From contig CBDICN010000001.1 in assembly GCA_965277355.1 (NCBI GenBank), forward strand, positions 620,001 to 684,000: a DNA stretch of 64,000 bases. Reading direction: 5' to 3'. Within the stretch, counting starts at the first letter, position 1, and every line of letters begins with the position of its first letter. Both the position numbers and the translations under genes were made by a program. Source of the DNA: RH-AL1 sp965277355. Its GTDB lineage: Bacteria > Pseudomonadota > Alphaproteobacteria > Rhizobiales > Beijerinckiaceae. Positions 52,650-61,949 of this stretch are shown here, piece by piece. The notes below the pieces were generated by a model, which was given only the letters and a program-made list of their open reading frames with translations, made no database searches and had not been told where the DNA came from.

Positions 52650-54041
52650 TCAGGTCGAAGGCAGGACGAGCTCGGCGCGAAGGCCCGAGGCGGGGCTGGA
52701 ATCAAGCCGGAACACGCCGCCGTAGAGACTGGCGAGTTCATCGACGATCGATAGGCCGAGGCCCGATCCCGGTTTTGATTCGTCGAGCCGCTGCCCGCGC
52801 CTGATCGCCGCCGCACGCTGACTCGGCGGCAGGCCGGGACCGTCGTCTTCGATGGTCACGCGGAAGAAGGGGCGCTGTGACGCAACATCGTGGAATTCGG
52901 CGCTGATCCCGATGGTGACCTCGCGGGCGGCCCATTTGCCGGCGTTGTCGACGAGGTTGCCGATCATCTCCTCGAGATCCTGGCGTTCACCGAAGAACCG
53001 TAGGCCGCTGGCGGCGGTCACGACGAAGGTCACGTTGCGGTCCCGGTAGATCTTCTCGAACGTGCGCACGAGCCCCTGGACGACCGGCGTGACCTCGGTC
53101 GCACTGCCGATCTTGCGCGCCGACACTGCCGCACGCGCCCGCTCAAGGTAGTAGGCGACCTGGTCGCCCATCAGCGTCGCCTGCTCGCTGACCTTCGACG
53201 AGAACGGGCTCGTGTCGACCGCCGCCTCGTTGACGATGACGCTCAGCGGCGTCTTGAGCGCGTGGGCGAGGTTGCCGACCTGGGTGCGCGCGCGCTCGAC
53301 CACGTCACGGTTTGCGGCGATCATCAGGTTGAGCTCGCTCGCGAGCGGCGCGATGTCATGAGGGAAGATGCCTTCGATTTTCTCGCTGTCGCCGCGCCTG
53401 ATCGAGCTCGCGCCTTCCTGCAGGCGACGCAGCGGCAGCAGGCCATAGCGCAACTGCAGCGCCGAGGACGCGACCAGCGCCAAGGCGAGGATCGCGAAGG
53501 TGATCGAAAGCTCTATCTCGAACTTGGCGATCTGTGTGTCGATCTCCTCGGTCGTTGCCGCGACCTGGACGAGGTAGATCCCCTGGTCGCCGGTATCGAT
53601 CACCCGTTCCACCATGCGCAGCGGCCGGTCGTCGGGGCCCCTGGCGTAGCCTCGTCGCGAGCCGCCCATGCCGGCGGGCACGCCGAGGTCGGCGAGGCGC
53701 GGCAGACGCGCCGCGAACAGGGATCGCGACGTGCGGATGTCGGACGTCTGGCCATCGAGGCGGGTGATCTGCCAGTACCAGCCCGACAGGGTGAGCTCGA
53801 ACTGAGGATCCGCGAGCTGTCCGACGTCAGAGCGGCTGTCGTCGCTGGGCTTGTCGGTCGCGAGATCGGCAACGAGGGCCCGGAGGTAGACGCCCAGCCG
53901 TTCGTCGAACCCTGCTTCGGTCGAGGCGCGATAGACTGCCGTCAGGATGAGGCCGGCGATGAGCAGGATCGAGATGCTGAGCACGCCCGCCGATATGAAC
54001 AGGCGCGTGGCGATAGAGCGTCTGCGTGGATCACCCCACAT
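52650..54041 (-). CDS. PhoQ/FeuQ-like sensor histidine kinase
   Basis: A 463-residue membrane kinase. Helices at about 12-35 and 175-198 flank a periplasmic sensor; a HAMP domain follows (LLPLRRLQEGASSIRRG). The phospho-acceptor box is NLAHALKTPLSVIVNEA, of the PhoQ sub-type (AHxLKTPL). ATPase boxes are GNLVDNAGKWA, TIEDDGPGLP and GSGLGLSIVDELASLYGG. It is transcribed with the response regulator upstream (47-base gap). The set looks like rhizobial FeuP/FeuQ, which control envelope and cyclic glucan export, but this is only a resemblance. Confidence 0.9.
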   Translation of the reverse strand: MWGDPRRRSIATRLFISAGVLSISILLIAGLILTAVYRASTEAGFDERLGVYLRALVADLATDKPSDDSRSDVGQLADPQFELTLSGWYWQITRLDGQTSDIRTSRSLFAARLPRLADLGVPAGMGGSRRGYARGPDDRPLRMVERVIDTGDQGIYLVQVAATTEEIDTQIAKFEIELSITFAILALALVASSALQLRYGLLPLRRLQEGASSIRRGDSEKIEGIFPHDIAPLASELNLMIAANRDVVERARTQVGNLAHALKTPLSVIVNEAAVDTSPFSSKVSEQATLMGDQVAYYLERARAAVSARKIGSATEVTPVVQGLVRTFEKIYRDRNVTFVVTAASGLRFFGERQDLEEMIGNLVDNAGKWAAREVTIGISAEFHDVASQRPFFRVTIEDDGPGLPPSQRAAAIRRGQRLDESKPGSGLGLSIVDELASLYGGVFRLDSSPASGLRAELVLPST

Positions 54042-54088
54042 GGCCGCCTCGATGTTCTGAAGGTCCGGAAACGCGCCGGCGACGCCTG

Positions 54089-54790
54089 TCAGCGGCTAAT
54101 CGCTGGCGTATCCCGCGGTGCCTTGCCGGCGCCGTCGGCGTTGACGAGGTAGCCGAGGCCGCGCATCGTCTGGATGATGTCGACGCCGAGCTTGCGCCGC
54201 AGGCGGCCGACGAACACCTCGATCGTGTTGGAATCGCGGTCGAAATCCTGATCGTAGAGGTGGTCGACTATCTCGCTTCGCGAAACGACCCGGCCGGCGT
54301 GGTGCATGAGGTAGGCGAGCAGCCGGTACTCATGCGAGGTCAGCTTGATCGGATTGCCGTCGACGGAAACGCGCGAGGCACGGGTGTCGAGCTGGACCGG
54401 CCCGCACACGAACTCACTCGACGCATGCCCGACGGCGCGACGCAGCAGGGCGCGAAGCCGCGCCAGCACCTCTTCCATGTGGAAGGGCTTGGCGACGTAG
54501 TCGTCGGCGCCGGCGTCGAAGCCCTTAACCTTGTCGCTCCAGCGATCGCGCGCCGTCAGGATCAGGATCGGCATCGCGCGCCCCGCCTTGCGCCACTCGC
54601 CGATGATGGAGATTCCGTCCTTTTTGGGCAATCCCAGGTCGAGCACCACGGCATCGTAGGGTTCTGTATCGCCGAGAAAGGCACCCTCCTCTCCGTCGAA
54701 GGCGCGATCGACGACGTAGCCTGCCTCTTCGAGCGCCCGGACGATTTGCCGGTTCAGATCGACGTCGTCCTCAACCACCAAAAGACGCAA
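54089..54790 (-). CDS. PhoP/FeuP-like OmpR-family response regulator
   Basis: A 233-residue regulator. The receiver has the acidic pair VEDD (8-9), phospho-acceptor Asp51 (VVLDLGLPKKDG) and Lys near PFHMEEVLARL (KP motif VAKPF). The winged-helix DNA-binding domain has VSVDGNPIKLTSHEYRLLAYLMHH, VSRSEIVDHLYDQDFDRDSNTIEVFVGRLRRKLG and IQTMRGLGYLV. It pairs with the downstream kinase and sits 9 bases after a PepSY-like gene. Confidence 0.92.
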   Translation of the reverse strand: MRLLVVEDDVDLNRQIVRALEEAGYVVDRAFDGEEGAFLGDTEPYDAVVLDLGLPKKDGISIIGEWRKAGRAMPILILTARDRWSDKVKGFDAGADDYVAKPFHMEEVLARLRALLRRAVGHASSEFVCGPVQLDTRASRVSVDGNPIKLTSHEYRLLAYLMHHAGRVVSRSEIVDHLYDQDFDRDSNTIEVFVGRLRRKLGVDIIQTMRGLGYLVNADGAGKAPRDTPAISR

Positions 54791-54799
54791 TGATCGCTC

Positions 54800-55351
54800 C
54801 TATCTTCGCTCGTTGTCGTTGAGAGCGCCGACGGTCTGGCCGTTGCGAGCGTTCATGTAAATGTGGATCACGCGGCCATCGCGGCGCAGCACCGACACTT
54901 CGTAGATGTATTCGTCGGCTTTCCAACGGCAAAGTCTGGCCCGCAGCGCCTCGCCCTGCAGGCGTCCGGCATGCAGCGCGCTGATCGGCTCGGTGAGCCG
55001 GTGAGAGGCGATGTTCTCGCGCGTCTCGGACTGACTAAAGCAGGTCCGACCATGCGGCGGCTCGAAGCGGTGGCCGTTCTGCGCGCTGGAGCGAGGATCC
55101 GGCTTCGGAAGGCTCTGCGGCGGAGCGCTCGGCGGCAGGATTGTCGGCGGCGTGACTTGCGGCAAGACGAAGGCAGGCCTGTCGCTCTGACCGCCGCCTG
55201 AGGCCGCGCCATCGCCCCCGGCCATCGAGATCTGCGGCTTGATGACCTGCTGCTGGGCGTCGATCAGGCGCGAGTCGGACGCCTTGGCACATACGCCGAA
55301 GCACACTCCCCATGCGCATAGGATCGAAAAAACCCTCATAGCATCATCCAT
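54800..55351 (-). CDS. Periplasmic PepSY-like protein, first gene of the two-component operon
   Basis: A 183-residue secreted protein: N-terminal signal peptide (MRVFSILCAWGVCFGVCAKAS), a proline/alanine-rich linker (about 45-75), and a C-terminal region (about 140-183) ending EYIYEVSVLRRDGRVIHIYMNARNGQTVG that resembles the PepSY fold. PepSY proteins next to PhoP/PhoQ-type systems are often sensory modulators. ATG 55351 has AGGAG 4 bases upstream; an alternative ATG at 55339 gives the signal peptide without MDDA. It is co-transcribed with the response regulator. Confidence 0.75.
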   Translation of the reverse strand: MDDAMRVFSILCAWGVCFGVCAKASDSRLIDAQQQVIKPQISMAGGDGAASGGGQSDRPAFVLPQVTPPTILPPSAPPQSLPKPDPRSSAQNGHRFEPPHGRTCFSQSETRENIASHRLTEPISALHAGRLQGEALRARLCRWKADEYIYEVSVLRRDGRVIHIYMNARNGQTVGALNDNERR

Positions 55352-55405
55352 CACTCTCCTGTGCTGAACAGCCCATGAACGTCCTAGTTCAGCGCAAGTA
55401 TAACC

Positions 55406-55900
55406 TCATTCGTCCCAGCTAACGATATGATCGACGTAATCGCGAAGCTTCACGGTCTTCTCGGAGCCTCGGGTGCGCCTCTTGACCGAGATGCCTGCGG
55501 CGTGAACGCTTTCGCTCGATCCCGAGATCAAAGGATGCCAAGGCTCCAACGACCGTCCCTCCTTCACGAGACGATATGCGCAGGTCTTCGGCAGCCAGGA
55601 GATCTGCCGCACCGACTCCGGCGTCAGCTTGACGCAGTCCTTCACCTTCTTCTGGCGGTTGGCGTAGGACAAGCAGTTGCACTTGACGTCGTCGAACAGC
55701 TTGCATCCGATATCGGTGAGCAGGATCCTGCCGGTGTCTTCGTCCTCGAGCTTGACGAGGCAGCATCGCCCGCAGCGGTCGCAGAGGCTCTCCCATTCCT
55801 GCGGGGTCATCGCTTCAAGAGATTTGGTGCGCCAAAAAGGCTTCAACTCCTCCGCGCCTTGGCCTTCATTCGGCTGGTTTCGCGCGCGACCCTCTGTCAT
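55406..55900 (-). CDS. YcgN/UPF0260-type cysteine cluster protein
   Basis: A 164-residue cytoplasmic protein of the UPF0260/YkgJ type. Conserved cysteines CDRCGRCC, DIGCKLFD, CNCLSYANR, DCVKLTPE and KTCAYR suggest a zinc or Fe-S site. The phrase WLPKTCAYRLVKEGRSLEPWHPLISG is characteristic. ATG 55900 was chosen; the longer open frame upstream is not family-like. Function unknown. It is divergent from the PBP gene, 134 bases away. Confidence 0.9.
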   Translation of the reverse strand: MTEGRARNQPNEGQGAEELKPFWRTKSLEAMTPQEWESLCDRCGRCCLVKLEDEDTGRILLTDIGCKLFDDVKCNCLSYANRQKKVKDCVKLTPESVRQISWLPKTCAYRLVKEGRSLEPWHPLISGSSESVHAAGISVKRRTRGSEKTVKLRDYVDHIVSWDE

Positions 55901-56034
55901 GTTTCGGGACGTTCGAGGCGGCATGTGGCTTGCCCCAGAAAGGCATGTGGTTCGTGGCAGCGTGACTTGCTCTTCGTCCGCCGCCTCGTCAAGACAACTG
56001 CAACCCGGCGACACCGATCCGAGATAGCAGGCGA

Positions 56035-58452
56035 GTGAAAAAACCTTCCTTCGACCTACGCGCGAGCTTTGATACCCTCCGGCGCACGATCAGCGGCTGG
56101 GTCGAGCAGGACCGCGCGTTCTTCGGCAAAGGTCACGCCTTCGTTACCAAGGTACGTCGGTCGCCGCCGGCGCAACGGCTCTCGCGACTGCTGCTCGCCG
56201 CCGATTCGTGGCTCGATTCCTCGCTCTACGACAGCAGCAGCGGCGCCCGCAGGCACTACGAAAACTTCGCCATGTTCATGGACCGCTTCCATGTCTCCGG
56301 ACTGAAGCGGCTTGGCGTCGAACTCGTCTGCGAGGTGATGACGATCTCCGTCGGCGTCGGCTTCGTCCTGCTCGCGCTCTCGATGCCCGCCTTCGAACTC
56401 ACCTCCGAGGATTGGCTGAAGAAGCAGGATCTCGCCGTCACCTTCCTTGATCGCTATGGCCAGGAGGTCGGACGCCGCGGCATCCGCCATGACGACGCGG
56501 TGCCCTTCGACGAGCTGCCGCCCAATCTCATCCATGCCGTGATCGCTACCGAGGACCGGCGCTTCTTCGATCATTTCGGTATCGACATCATCGGCCTGTT
56601 CCGCGCGCTCGCGGTGAACTCGCGGGCGAACGGCGTGGTGCAGGGCGGCTCTTCTCTCACGCAGCAGCTCGCCAAGAACCTGTTCCTTACCAACGAGCGC
56701 ACCATCGGCCGCAAAATCAACGAGGCCTTTCTGGCGATCTGGCTCGAGTGCCATCTCACCAAGCGCGAGATCCTCAGCCTCTACCTCGATCGCGCTTATC
56801 TCGGCGGGGGCACTTTCGGCGTGCAGGCGGCCTCAGGATTCTACTTCGGTAAGTCGGTGCGCGATCTTAGCCTGCCGGAGGCCGCGATGATCGCCGGCCT
56901 CTTCAAGGCTCCGACCAAATACGCGCCGCACATCAACCTGCCGGCCGCCCGGGCCCGTGCCAACGATGTCTTGAACAACATGGTCGATGCCGGCTATCTC
57001 ACGTCGGGTCAGATCTACGCGGCCTTGCGCAATCCTGCGACACCCGTCGACCGGCAGAACACGTCGAGCCCCGACTGGTATCTCGACTGGGCCTACGATG
57101 AGGTCAAGTCTCTGTCCGCCGCCGGCCGTTTCGGCAACGAGCGCGTGCTCACGGTGCGGACGGCGCTCGATCCCGCCATCCAGCAGCATGCCGACGAGAC
57201 GATCGAGAACAACCTACGCCAGTATGGACCGGCTTTCCATGCCAAGCAGAGCGCCGCGGTGGTGCTCGACCCAACCGGCGCTGTCCGCGCCATCGTCGGC
57301 GGACGCGACTACGGTGCCAGCCAGTTCAACCGCGCGACCGACGCGTTGCGCCAGCCTGGCTCCTCCTTCAAGCCCTACGTCTACCTGACCGCGGTAATGT
57401 CGGGACGCTTCAAGGCCAACACGCCGATCAGCGGCGGTCCGATCTGCCTCGGCAACTGGTGTCCCCACAATTACAACGACGAATCGGCGGGCATCATCCC
57501 GCTCGTACGAGGCCTGCAGCTGTCACTCAATACGGTGGCGGTGCGCCTGTCGGTCGAAGTCGGCGACGGAACCACGATCTGGAACAAGGCCAAGTCGGGC
57601 CGCACCAAGATCATCGCCACCGCGCGCCGGATGGGCATCACGACGCCGCTGCCCGACACCGTCTCTCTGCCGCTCGGTGCCGATGCGGTGAAGGTCATTG
57701 AGCAGGCCGACGCTTACGCGGTGTTCGCGAACGGCGGCAAGCGGGTGCCACCCTACGCGGCCGTCTCCGTCACGAGCGGGCGCGGTGACGTCCTCTACGA
57801 CCACGACAGGGACGAGCCGAAGCCGGAGCAGGTCATCGACTCCAATGCGATCGGTACGATGAACACGATGCTGCGCCAGGTCGTGCTCGGCGGCACCGGT
57901 CGGCGTGCCGACATTCCGGGCTTCGACGTGTCCGGCAAGACGGGCACGACGAACAACTACCACGATGCGTGGTTCGTCGGCTTCACCGGGAACTACGTCT
58001 GTGCTGTGTGGTATGGCAACGACGACTATTCTGCGATGAAGGAGATGACGGGCGGGACCCTGCCCGCCCAGACCTTCCATGAGATCATGGCCTACGCGCA
58101 CCAGAACCTCGAGCCAAAGCCGGTGCCCGGCCTGCCCCCGCCGCCGGCGCGTGCGCCCGGAGCCGTGCCATCGGGCGCACCCGCTACGGTCGCGCAGGCT
58201 AACCGTCCGGATCAGCCGACGAACCTCTCGAAGGCCTCGTTCGACGCGCTGGCGACCATCGCATCCTCGATGCGGGTGGCCGAGATGGGCCGCCCGCGTA
58301 AGCCCGACGACATGCATGTCGGCAAGGAGAACCGGCCGGCCAAGGCCGCGGATCGCCAGACGCTGAACGAAGGCATCGGTGAGCTTGGTTCGCGCGATCT
58401 CGCGCGCTCCGATACGATGCGGCCCGTCGCTCCGGCCGTCGATCTCCAGTAA
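56035..58452 (+). CDS. Class A penicillin-binding protein (PBP1-type)
   Basis: An 805-residue bifunctional peptidoglycan synthase. One membrane helix (about 98-118, VMTISVGVGFVLLALSM) precedes the glycosyltransferase domain: ATEDRRFFDHFGID, GGSSLTQQLAKNLFL, KINEAFLAIWLE, LDRAYLGGG. The transpeptidase domain has motif 1 SSFK (RQPGSSFKPYVY), SLN (QLSLNTVA) and KTG (SGKTGTTNNYHDAWFVG). The C-terminal 110 residues are proline-rich and disordered. GTG start at 56035. It is longer than average because of a 90-residue N-terminal cytoplasmic region. Confidence 0.93.
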   Translation: MKKPSFDLRASFDTLRRTISGWVEQDRAFFGKGHAFVTKVRRSPPAQRLSRLLLAADSWLDSSLYDSSSGARRHYENFAMFMDRFHVSGLKRLGVELVCEVMTISVGVGFVLLALSMPAFELTSEDWLKKQDLAVTFLDRYGQEVGRRGIRHDDAVPFDELPPNLIHAVIATEDRRFFDHFGIDIIGLFRALAVNSRANGVVQGGSSLTQQLAKNLFLTNERTIGRKINEAFLAIWLECHLTKREILSLYLDRAYLGGGTFGVQAASGFYFGKSVRDLSLPEAAMIAGLFKAPTKYAPHINLPAARARANDVLNNMVDAGYLTSGQIYAALRNPATPVDRQNTSSPDWYLDWAYDEVKSLSAAGRFGNERVLTVRTALDPAIQQHADETIENNLRQYGPAFHAKQSAAVVLDPTGAVRAIVGGRDYGASQFNRATDALRQPGSSFKPYVYLTAVMSGRFKANTPISGGPICLGNWCPHNYNDESAGIIPLVRGLQLSLNTVAVRLSVEVGDGTTIWNKAKSGRTKIIATARRMGITTPLPDTVSLPLGADAVKVIEQADAYAVFANGGKRVPPYAAVSVTSGRGDVLYDHDRDEPKPEQVIDSNAIGTMNTMLRQVVLGGTGRRADIPGFDVSGKTGTTNNYHDAWFVGFTGNYVCAVWYGNDDYSAMKEMTGGTLPAQTFHEIMAYAHQNLEPKPVPGLPPPPARAPGAVPSGAPATVAQANRPDQPTNLSKASFDALATIASSMRVAEMGRPRKPDDMHVGKENRPAKAADRQTLNEGIGELGSRDLARSDTMRPVAPAVDLQ

Positions 58453-58479
58453 GCCAGCGTTACCGAGCGGAGGCTCACG

Positions 58480-59052
58480 TTGCTCAGACTGCTCCAGGTC
58501 GCAGCCGCGGTGTTCGTGGGCGTGGTGATCGGCCTCGTCTACACGAGCCTCAGCCTCAATGGCGACCATGGCCTTGTCTCCGGGGCCTGGCACGGCAGCC
58601 CGCGCGAAGGGACCCAGGAGGTCGATCCTTACGCGCTGGCGGCGATCGCTCGCGACAGCCTGCTACCGCTCGGGGCGGCTGAAGGCCTGAGCTTCGTGGC
58701 GGCGAACGACGACCGCGGCGACCCACTCTCGCCAGCTTGCGACTATGTTGTGAAAGGGCCGATGCCGACAGCGCGGTACTGGACCTTGGCCCTCCTGAAC
58801 GCCGATGGTTTCCCGATCTCCAATCCGGCCTCGCGCTATGGCTTCACTTCCGCCGAGATCCTGCGCTTCAACGACGAGCCGCCGACAGTGGCCGTCTCGG
58901 GTGAAGCTAAAAGCGGGAACTGGCTCCCTATAGGCAAAAGTGCGTCGGAGATCGTCTTGATGTTGCGCCTCTACGATACGGGACTGAGCACGATTGGCAC
59001 CTCCCCCGCAGCCATGGCCATGCCGTCGATCGAGAAGCAGGGTTGCCGATGA
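58480..59052 (+). CDS. DUF1214 membrane-anchored protein
   Basis: A 190-residue protein with an N-terminal membrane helix (LLQVAAAVFVGVVIGLVY) and a DUF1214 domain: YVVKGPMPTARYWTLALLNADG, PISNPASRYGFTSAEILR and SGNWLPIGKSASEIVLMLRLYDT. TTG start at 58480. It is coupled to the next gene by an ATGA overlap. DUF1214/DUF1254 pairs are widespread and of unknown role. Confidence 0.82.
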   Translation: MLRLLQVAAAVFVGVVIGLVYTSLSLNGDHGLVSGAWHGSPREGTQEVDPYALAAIARDSLLPLGAAEGLSFVAANDDRGDPLSPACDYVVKGPMPTARYWTLALLNADGFPISNPASRYGFTSAEILRFNDEPPTVAVSGEAKSGNWLPIGKSASEIVLMLRLYDTGLSTIGTSPAAMAMPSIEKQGCR

Positions 59053-59660
59053 GCGGGACGCGCTGGTTCGAGTGGAGCGTGGGGGCGGTCATCGTCATCC
59101 TGGTGGCGGGTCTCACGCACCTTCTCGCGATTCTCATCCTTCCGTCGGTGGCCATGAAGGATGCCTACGACCTGCTGGCAGAGAGCCTCGAGGGCACCGG
59201 CGGAAAGAGGCCGGCAGCAACCGGAACGATGACCTTGCTTTCGACCAGCAAGCCGACCGACAGGACGATCCCCTTCCGCGATCCGGCCACGGTCCAGGGT
59301 GTCTGCTTCTTCGATCTGTCGAAGGCGCCGTTTCGAATTAGAACGAAGATCGAGGAAGGGCGGCTGTTGACCCTGTCGTTTCGAACGCCGAAGGGGCGGA
59401 TCTTCTACTCGATGACCGATCGCGCCGCGTTCCACGACGTGATCGACATCCATCTCGTGACCGATACGCAGTTGCAGACGGTCGAGGCTGGCGATGACGA
59501 AGACCAGGGATTGCCGTCGGAGTTGCGGCTGAAGGCGCCTGGTCTCAAGGGCCTCGTTGTCGCGACGGCCCTCGTTGCGCGCCCGAGCGACGCCCGCGAT
59601 GCCGAGGAGCGAATTAAGGCGATCGTCTGCGCGCCCGAGCCGCTTCCTTCCTCCTCTTAA
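59049..59660 (+). CDS. DUF1254 membrane-anchored protein
   Basis: A 203-residue partner of the DUF1214 protein. An N-terminal helix (VGAVIVILVAGLTHLLAILIL) is followed by the DUF1254-like core: IPFRDPATVQGVCFFDLSKAPFRI, LLTLSFRTPKGRIFYSMTDRAA and VIDIHLVTDTQLQTVEAGDDED. The ATG 59049 overlaps the previous stop (ATGA). The two probably act together in the envelope, adjacent to the PBP gene. Confidence 0.8.
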   Translation: MSGTRWFEWSVGAVIVILVAGLTHLLAILILPSVAMKDAYDLLAESLEGTGGKRPAATGTMTLLSTSKPTDRTIPFRDPATVQGVCFFDLSKAPFRIRTKIEEGRLLTLSFRTPKGRIFYSMTDRAAFHDVIDIHLVTDTQLQTVEAGDDEDQGLPSELRLKAPGLKGLVVATALVARPSDARDAEERIKAIVCAPEPLPSSS

Positions 59661-59670
59661 AAGTTCATAT

Positions 59671-59913
59671 TTAGGCCTGAAGCTCTAAAGGCTTCGCGAC
59701 CGCGATCATCGTCGTGGTCTTCGGCTTGGTTTTCGGTTCTAGCGCGCTCGTTCGACGGCTCCGCTTGGGCGCGGCCGCGACCGGTAACGTCTCCTCGGTC
59801 ATGCGGTAGTAGCGCACGCCGGTGAAGAAAAGAATTTCCGCGCCTCGGGCCGCCGGGGGCACCAGGTCCGTGGAAATTTTTTTCGTAGGCGTCATGACGA
59901 TCAGGTCACCCAC
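59671..59913 (-). CDS. Small conserved-looking protein (RGAEILFFTGVRYYR)
   Basis: An 80-residue soluble protein with a compact core (LVPPAARGAEILFFTGVRYYRM) and a basic, threonine/lysine-rich tail. GTG 59913 has GGAG 7-8 bases upstream, which supports it as a real gene. I do not recognise a named family. It is convergent with the DUF1254 gene. The 130 bases between it and the DUF1491 gene hold nothing else. Confidence 0.6.
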   Translation of the reverse strand: MGDLIVMTPTKKISTDLVPPAARGAEILFFTGVRYYRMTEETLPVAAAPKRSRRTSALEPKTKPKTTTMIAVAKPLELQA

Positions 59914-60043
59914 TGAAAGGCTCCGTTCAGGCGAAAGAGTAACGACCCGCGCTTTTTTGGGCTCGGCACCGTTAATGGATCGTCACCAGAAATGTCGATG
60001 TTCGCGCCTGTTGCAGAAAGGCCTCAGAAACCACGTCGTACGA

Positions 60044-60382
60044 TCATTCGACGGTTTCCAGGAAGATCCGCCCGGCACGGTCTTCGACCTCGACGATCCA
60101 AATGTCCGGATCGAAGGCGATCTCGCGTTTGAGTCGCGCCTCGGCATCGATGGCCTCGATGGCCGCCTCCTTGTGCAGGCGCAGGAAGCGGCGTCCGCCA
60201 GCGTCCCCGGTCTCAGACTGCGGGGCTGGACCGTAGAGCGAAGCACCGCCGTCGAGCCTGTCATGCTTGACGTACACCGCCCCCGCCTCGGCCGCGCCGC
60301 GCCGCCTCAGCACGGCCGCGACACCCTCGACATCGCAGCGCCGTAAGTAGGCAGCGACCCAGAAGTCGGAGCGTAAGCGCAT
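60044..60382 (-). CDS. DUF1491 family protein
   Basis: A 112-residue alphaproteobacterial protein: RLRSDFWVAAYLRRCDVEGVAAVLRRRGAAEAGAVYVKHDRLDG, LYGPAPQ, RFLRLHKEA and PDIWIVEVEDRAGRIFLE. The pattern of an N-terminal RLxSDFWVxAYxRR and a C-terminal DPDIWIVEVEDR is diagnostic. Function unknown. ATG 60382 was chosen; it faces the divergent M20 gene with 130 bases between. Confidence 0.88.
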   Translation of the reverse strand: MRLRSDFWVAAYLRRCDVEGVAAVLRRRGAAEAGAVYVKHDRLDGGASLYGPAPQSETGDAGGRRFLRLHKEAAIEAIDAEARLKREIAFDPDIWIVEVEDRAGRIFLETVE

Positions 60383-60512
60383 GCAAATCCTTTCCTGCGT
60401 GCTCCGTGCCGGCACGCCGGGACGTCCGCCCTCGTACGCGCTTTCCATCGGATGACGAACCGACCTAAGCTGCCCGGATCGCTCGCGCTCACGGCAAGAC
60501 AGAGACAGGCAG

Positions 60513-61895
60513 ATGGCATCGCTCGATACAGTTCTCTCCCGAATCGACGAGAACATGGAGGCGGCGGTGACGCGACTGTTCTCCTTCGTGTCGATCCCGT
60601 CCATTTCGACGGATCCGGCCTACAAGGACGAGTGCGGCCGCGCCGCGCAATGGGCCGCCGACGAGTTGAACGGCATCGGCTTCGAGGCGCGCGTCCGGCC
60701 GACCAGCGGCAATCCTATGGTGGTCGGCACCGCCAGAGCCAACCGCTCCGACGTGCCGCACGTGCTCTTCTACGGCCACTACGACGTGCAGCCGGCCGAT
60801 CCGTTCGACCTATGGGACTCGCCCCCGTTCGAGCCGCGGATCGCCGAGGCACCCGTCGGCCGCCAGATCGTCGGCCGCGGCACGGCCGACGACAAGGGCC
60901 AGTTGATGACCTTCATCGAGGCCTGCCGCGCCTACACGGAGACGGGCGACCTCCCCTGCCACGTCACGGTGCTGCTCGAGGGCGAGGAGGAAAGCGGCTC
61001 GCCCTCGCTGCCGGCCTTCCTCGCCGAGAACACCAAGGAACTGCGCGCCGACATCGCGCTCGTCTGCGACACGCTGATGTGGGATGCCCGCACGCCGGCG
61101 ATCACCACGATGCTGCGCGGGCTCGTGGGCGAAGAGGTGATCATCCGCGGCGCGAGCCGAGATCTGCACTCAGGCATGTTCGGCGGGCCGGCGATCAATC
61201 CAATCCGTGTGCTGGCCAGGATCATCGCCGATCTGCACGATGGCGAAGGGCGCGTGGCGCTGCCGGGCTTCTATGACGATGTCGTCGAGCTGCCCAAGGA
61301 TGTTGCCGACCAGTGGCACGCATTGCGATTCGACGGCGGCAAGTTCCTCGGCGACGTCGGGCTCTCGGTGCCGGCCGGCGAGCAGGGCCGCAGCGTGCTC
61401 GAGATGATCTGGTCGCGCCCGACCTGCGAGATCAACGGTATCGTCGGCGGCTACACTGCCAAGGGCATGAAGACCGTGCTTCCGGCTCGGGCGAGCGCAA
61501 AATTATCGTTCCGGCTCGTGGCGCGGCAGGATCCCGCCGCGATCGCGGCGAGCTTCCGCCGCTTCGTCGAGAAACGCCTGCCGGCGGATTGCGAGGCCGA
61601 ATTTGTCACTCACGGTGCCTCACCGGCGATCGCCCTGCCCTTCTCTTCGGAAGCGCTGAACCGTGCGCGCCGCGCCTTGCAGGCGGAGTGGGATCGTGAG
61701 CCGGTGCTCGCCGGATGCGGCGGCTCGATCCCGATCGTCGGATCGTTCAAGAGCGCCCTTAAGATGGACACGCTGATGATTGGCTTCAGCCTGGAGGACG
61801 ATCGCATCCACTCGCCCAACGAGAAGTACGAGCTCACCTCTTTCCACAAGGGCGCGCGCTCGTGGGCGCGTGTGCTGAACGCGATCTCGAGCTAG
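60513..61895 (+). CDS. M20-family dipeptidase
   Basis: A 460-residue zinc dipeptidase of the M20/M25 type. Metal and catalytic residues are in HVLFYGHYDVQPADP (His, Asp), GRGTADDKGQL (bridging Asp), LLEGEEESGSPSLPAF (Glu-Glu) and CDTLMWDA (Asp). The dimerisation domain lies in the middle (about 200-330), and the last ligand His is in RIHSPNEKYELTSF. Cytoplasmic; it probably releases amino acids from dipeptides. Confidence 0.93.
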   Translation: MASLDTVLSRIDENMEAAVTRLFSFVSIPSISTDPAYKDECGRAAQWAADELNGIGFEARVRPTSGNPMVVGTARANRSDVPHVLFYGHYDVQPADPFDLWDSPPFEPRIAEAPVGRQIVGRGTADDKGQLMTFIEACRAYTETGDLPCHVTVLLEGEEESGSPSLPAFLAENTKELRADIALVCDTLMWDARTPAITTMLRGLVGEEVIIRGASRDLHSGMFGGPAINPIRVLARIIADLHDGEGRVALPGFYDDVVELPKDVADQWHALRFDGGKFLGDVGLSVPAGEQGRSVLEMIWSRPTCEINGIVGGYTAKGMKTVLPARASAKLSFRLVARQDPAAIAASFRRFVEKRLPADCEAEFVTHGASPAIALPFSSEALNRARRALQAEWDREPVLAGCGGSIPIVGSFKSALKMDTLMIGFSLEDDRIHSPNEKYELTSFHKGARSWARVLNAISS

Positions 61896-61949
61896 GCCGC
61901 GCGCTTAGAGAAAAATCGCGCTCCTCCTATGATCGTAGCGGAGCTTACG

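Noticed and set aside
59662..59690. Hairpin GAAGC...GCTTC after the DUF1254 gene as a terminator
   Set aside because: The stem is only 5 bp and no T-run follows on either strand.
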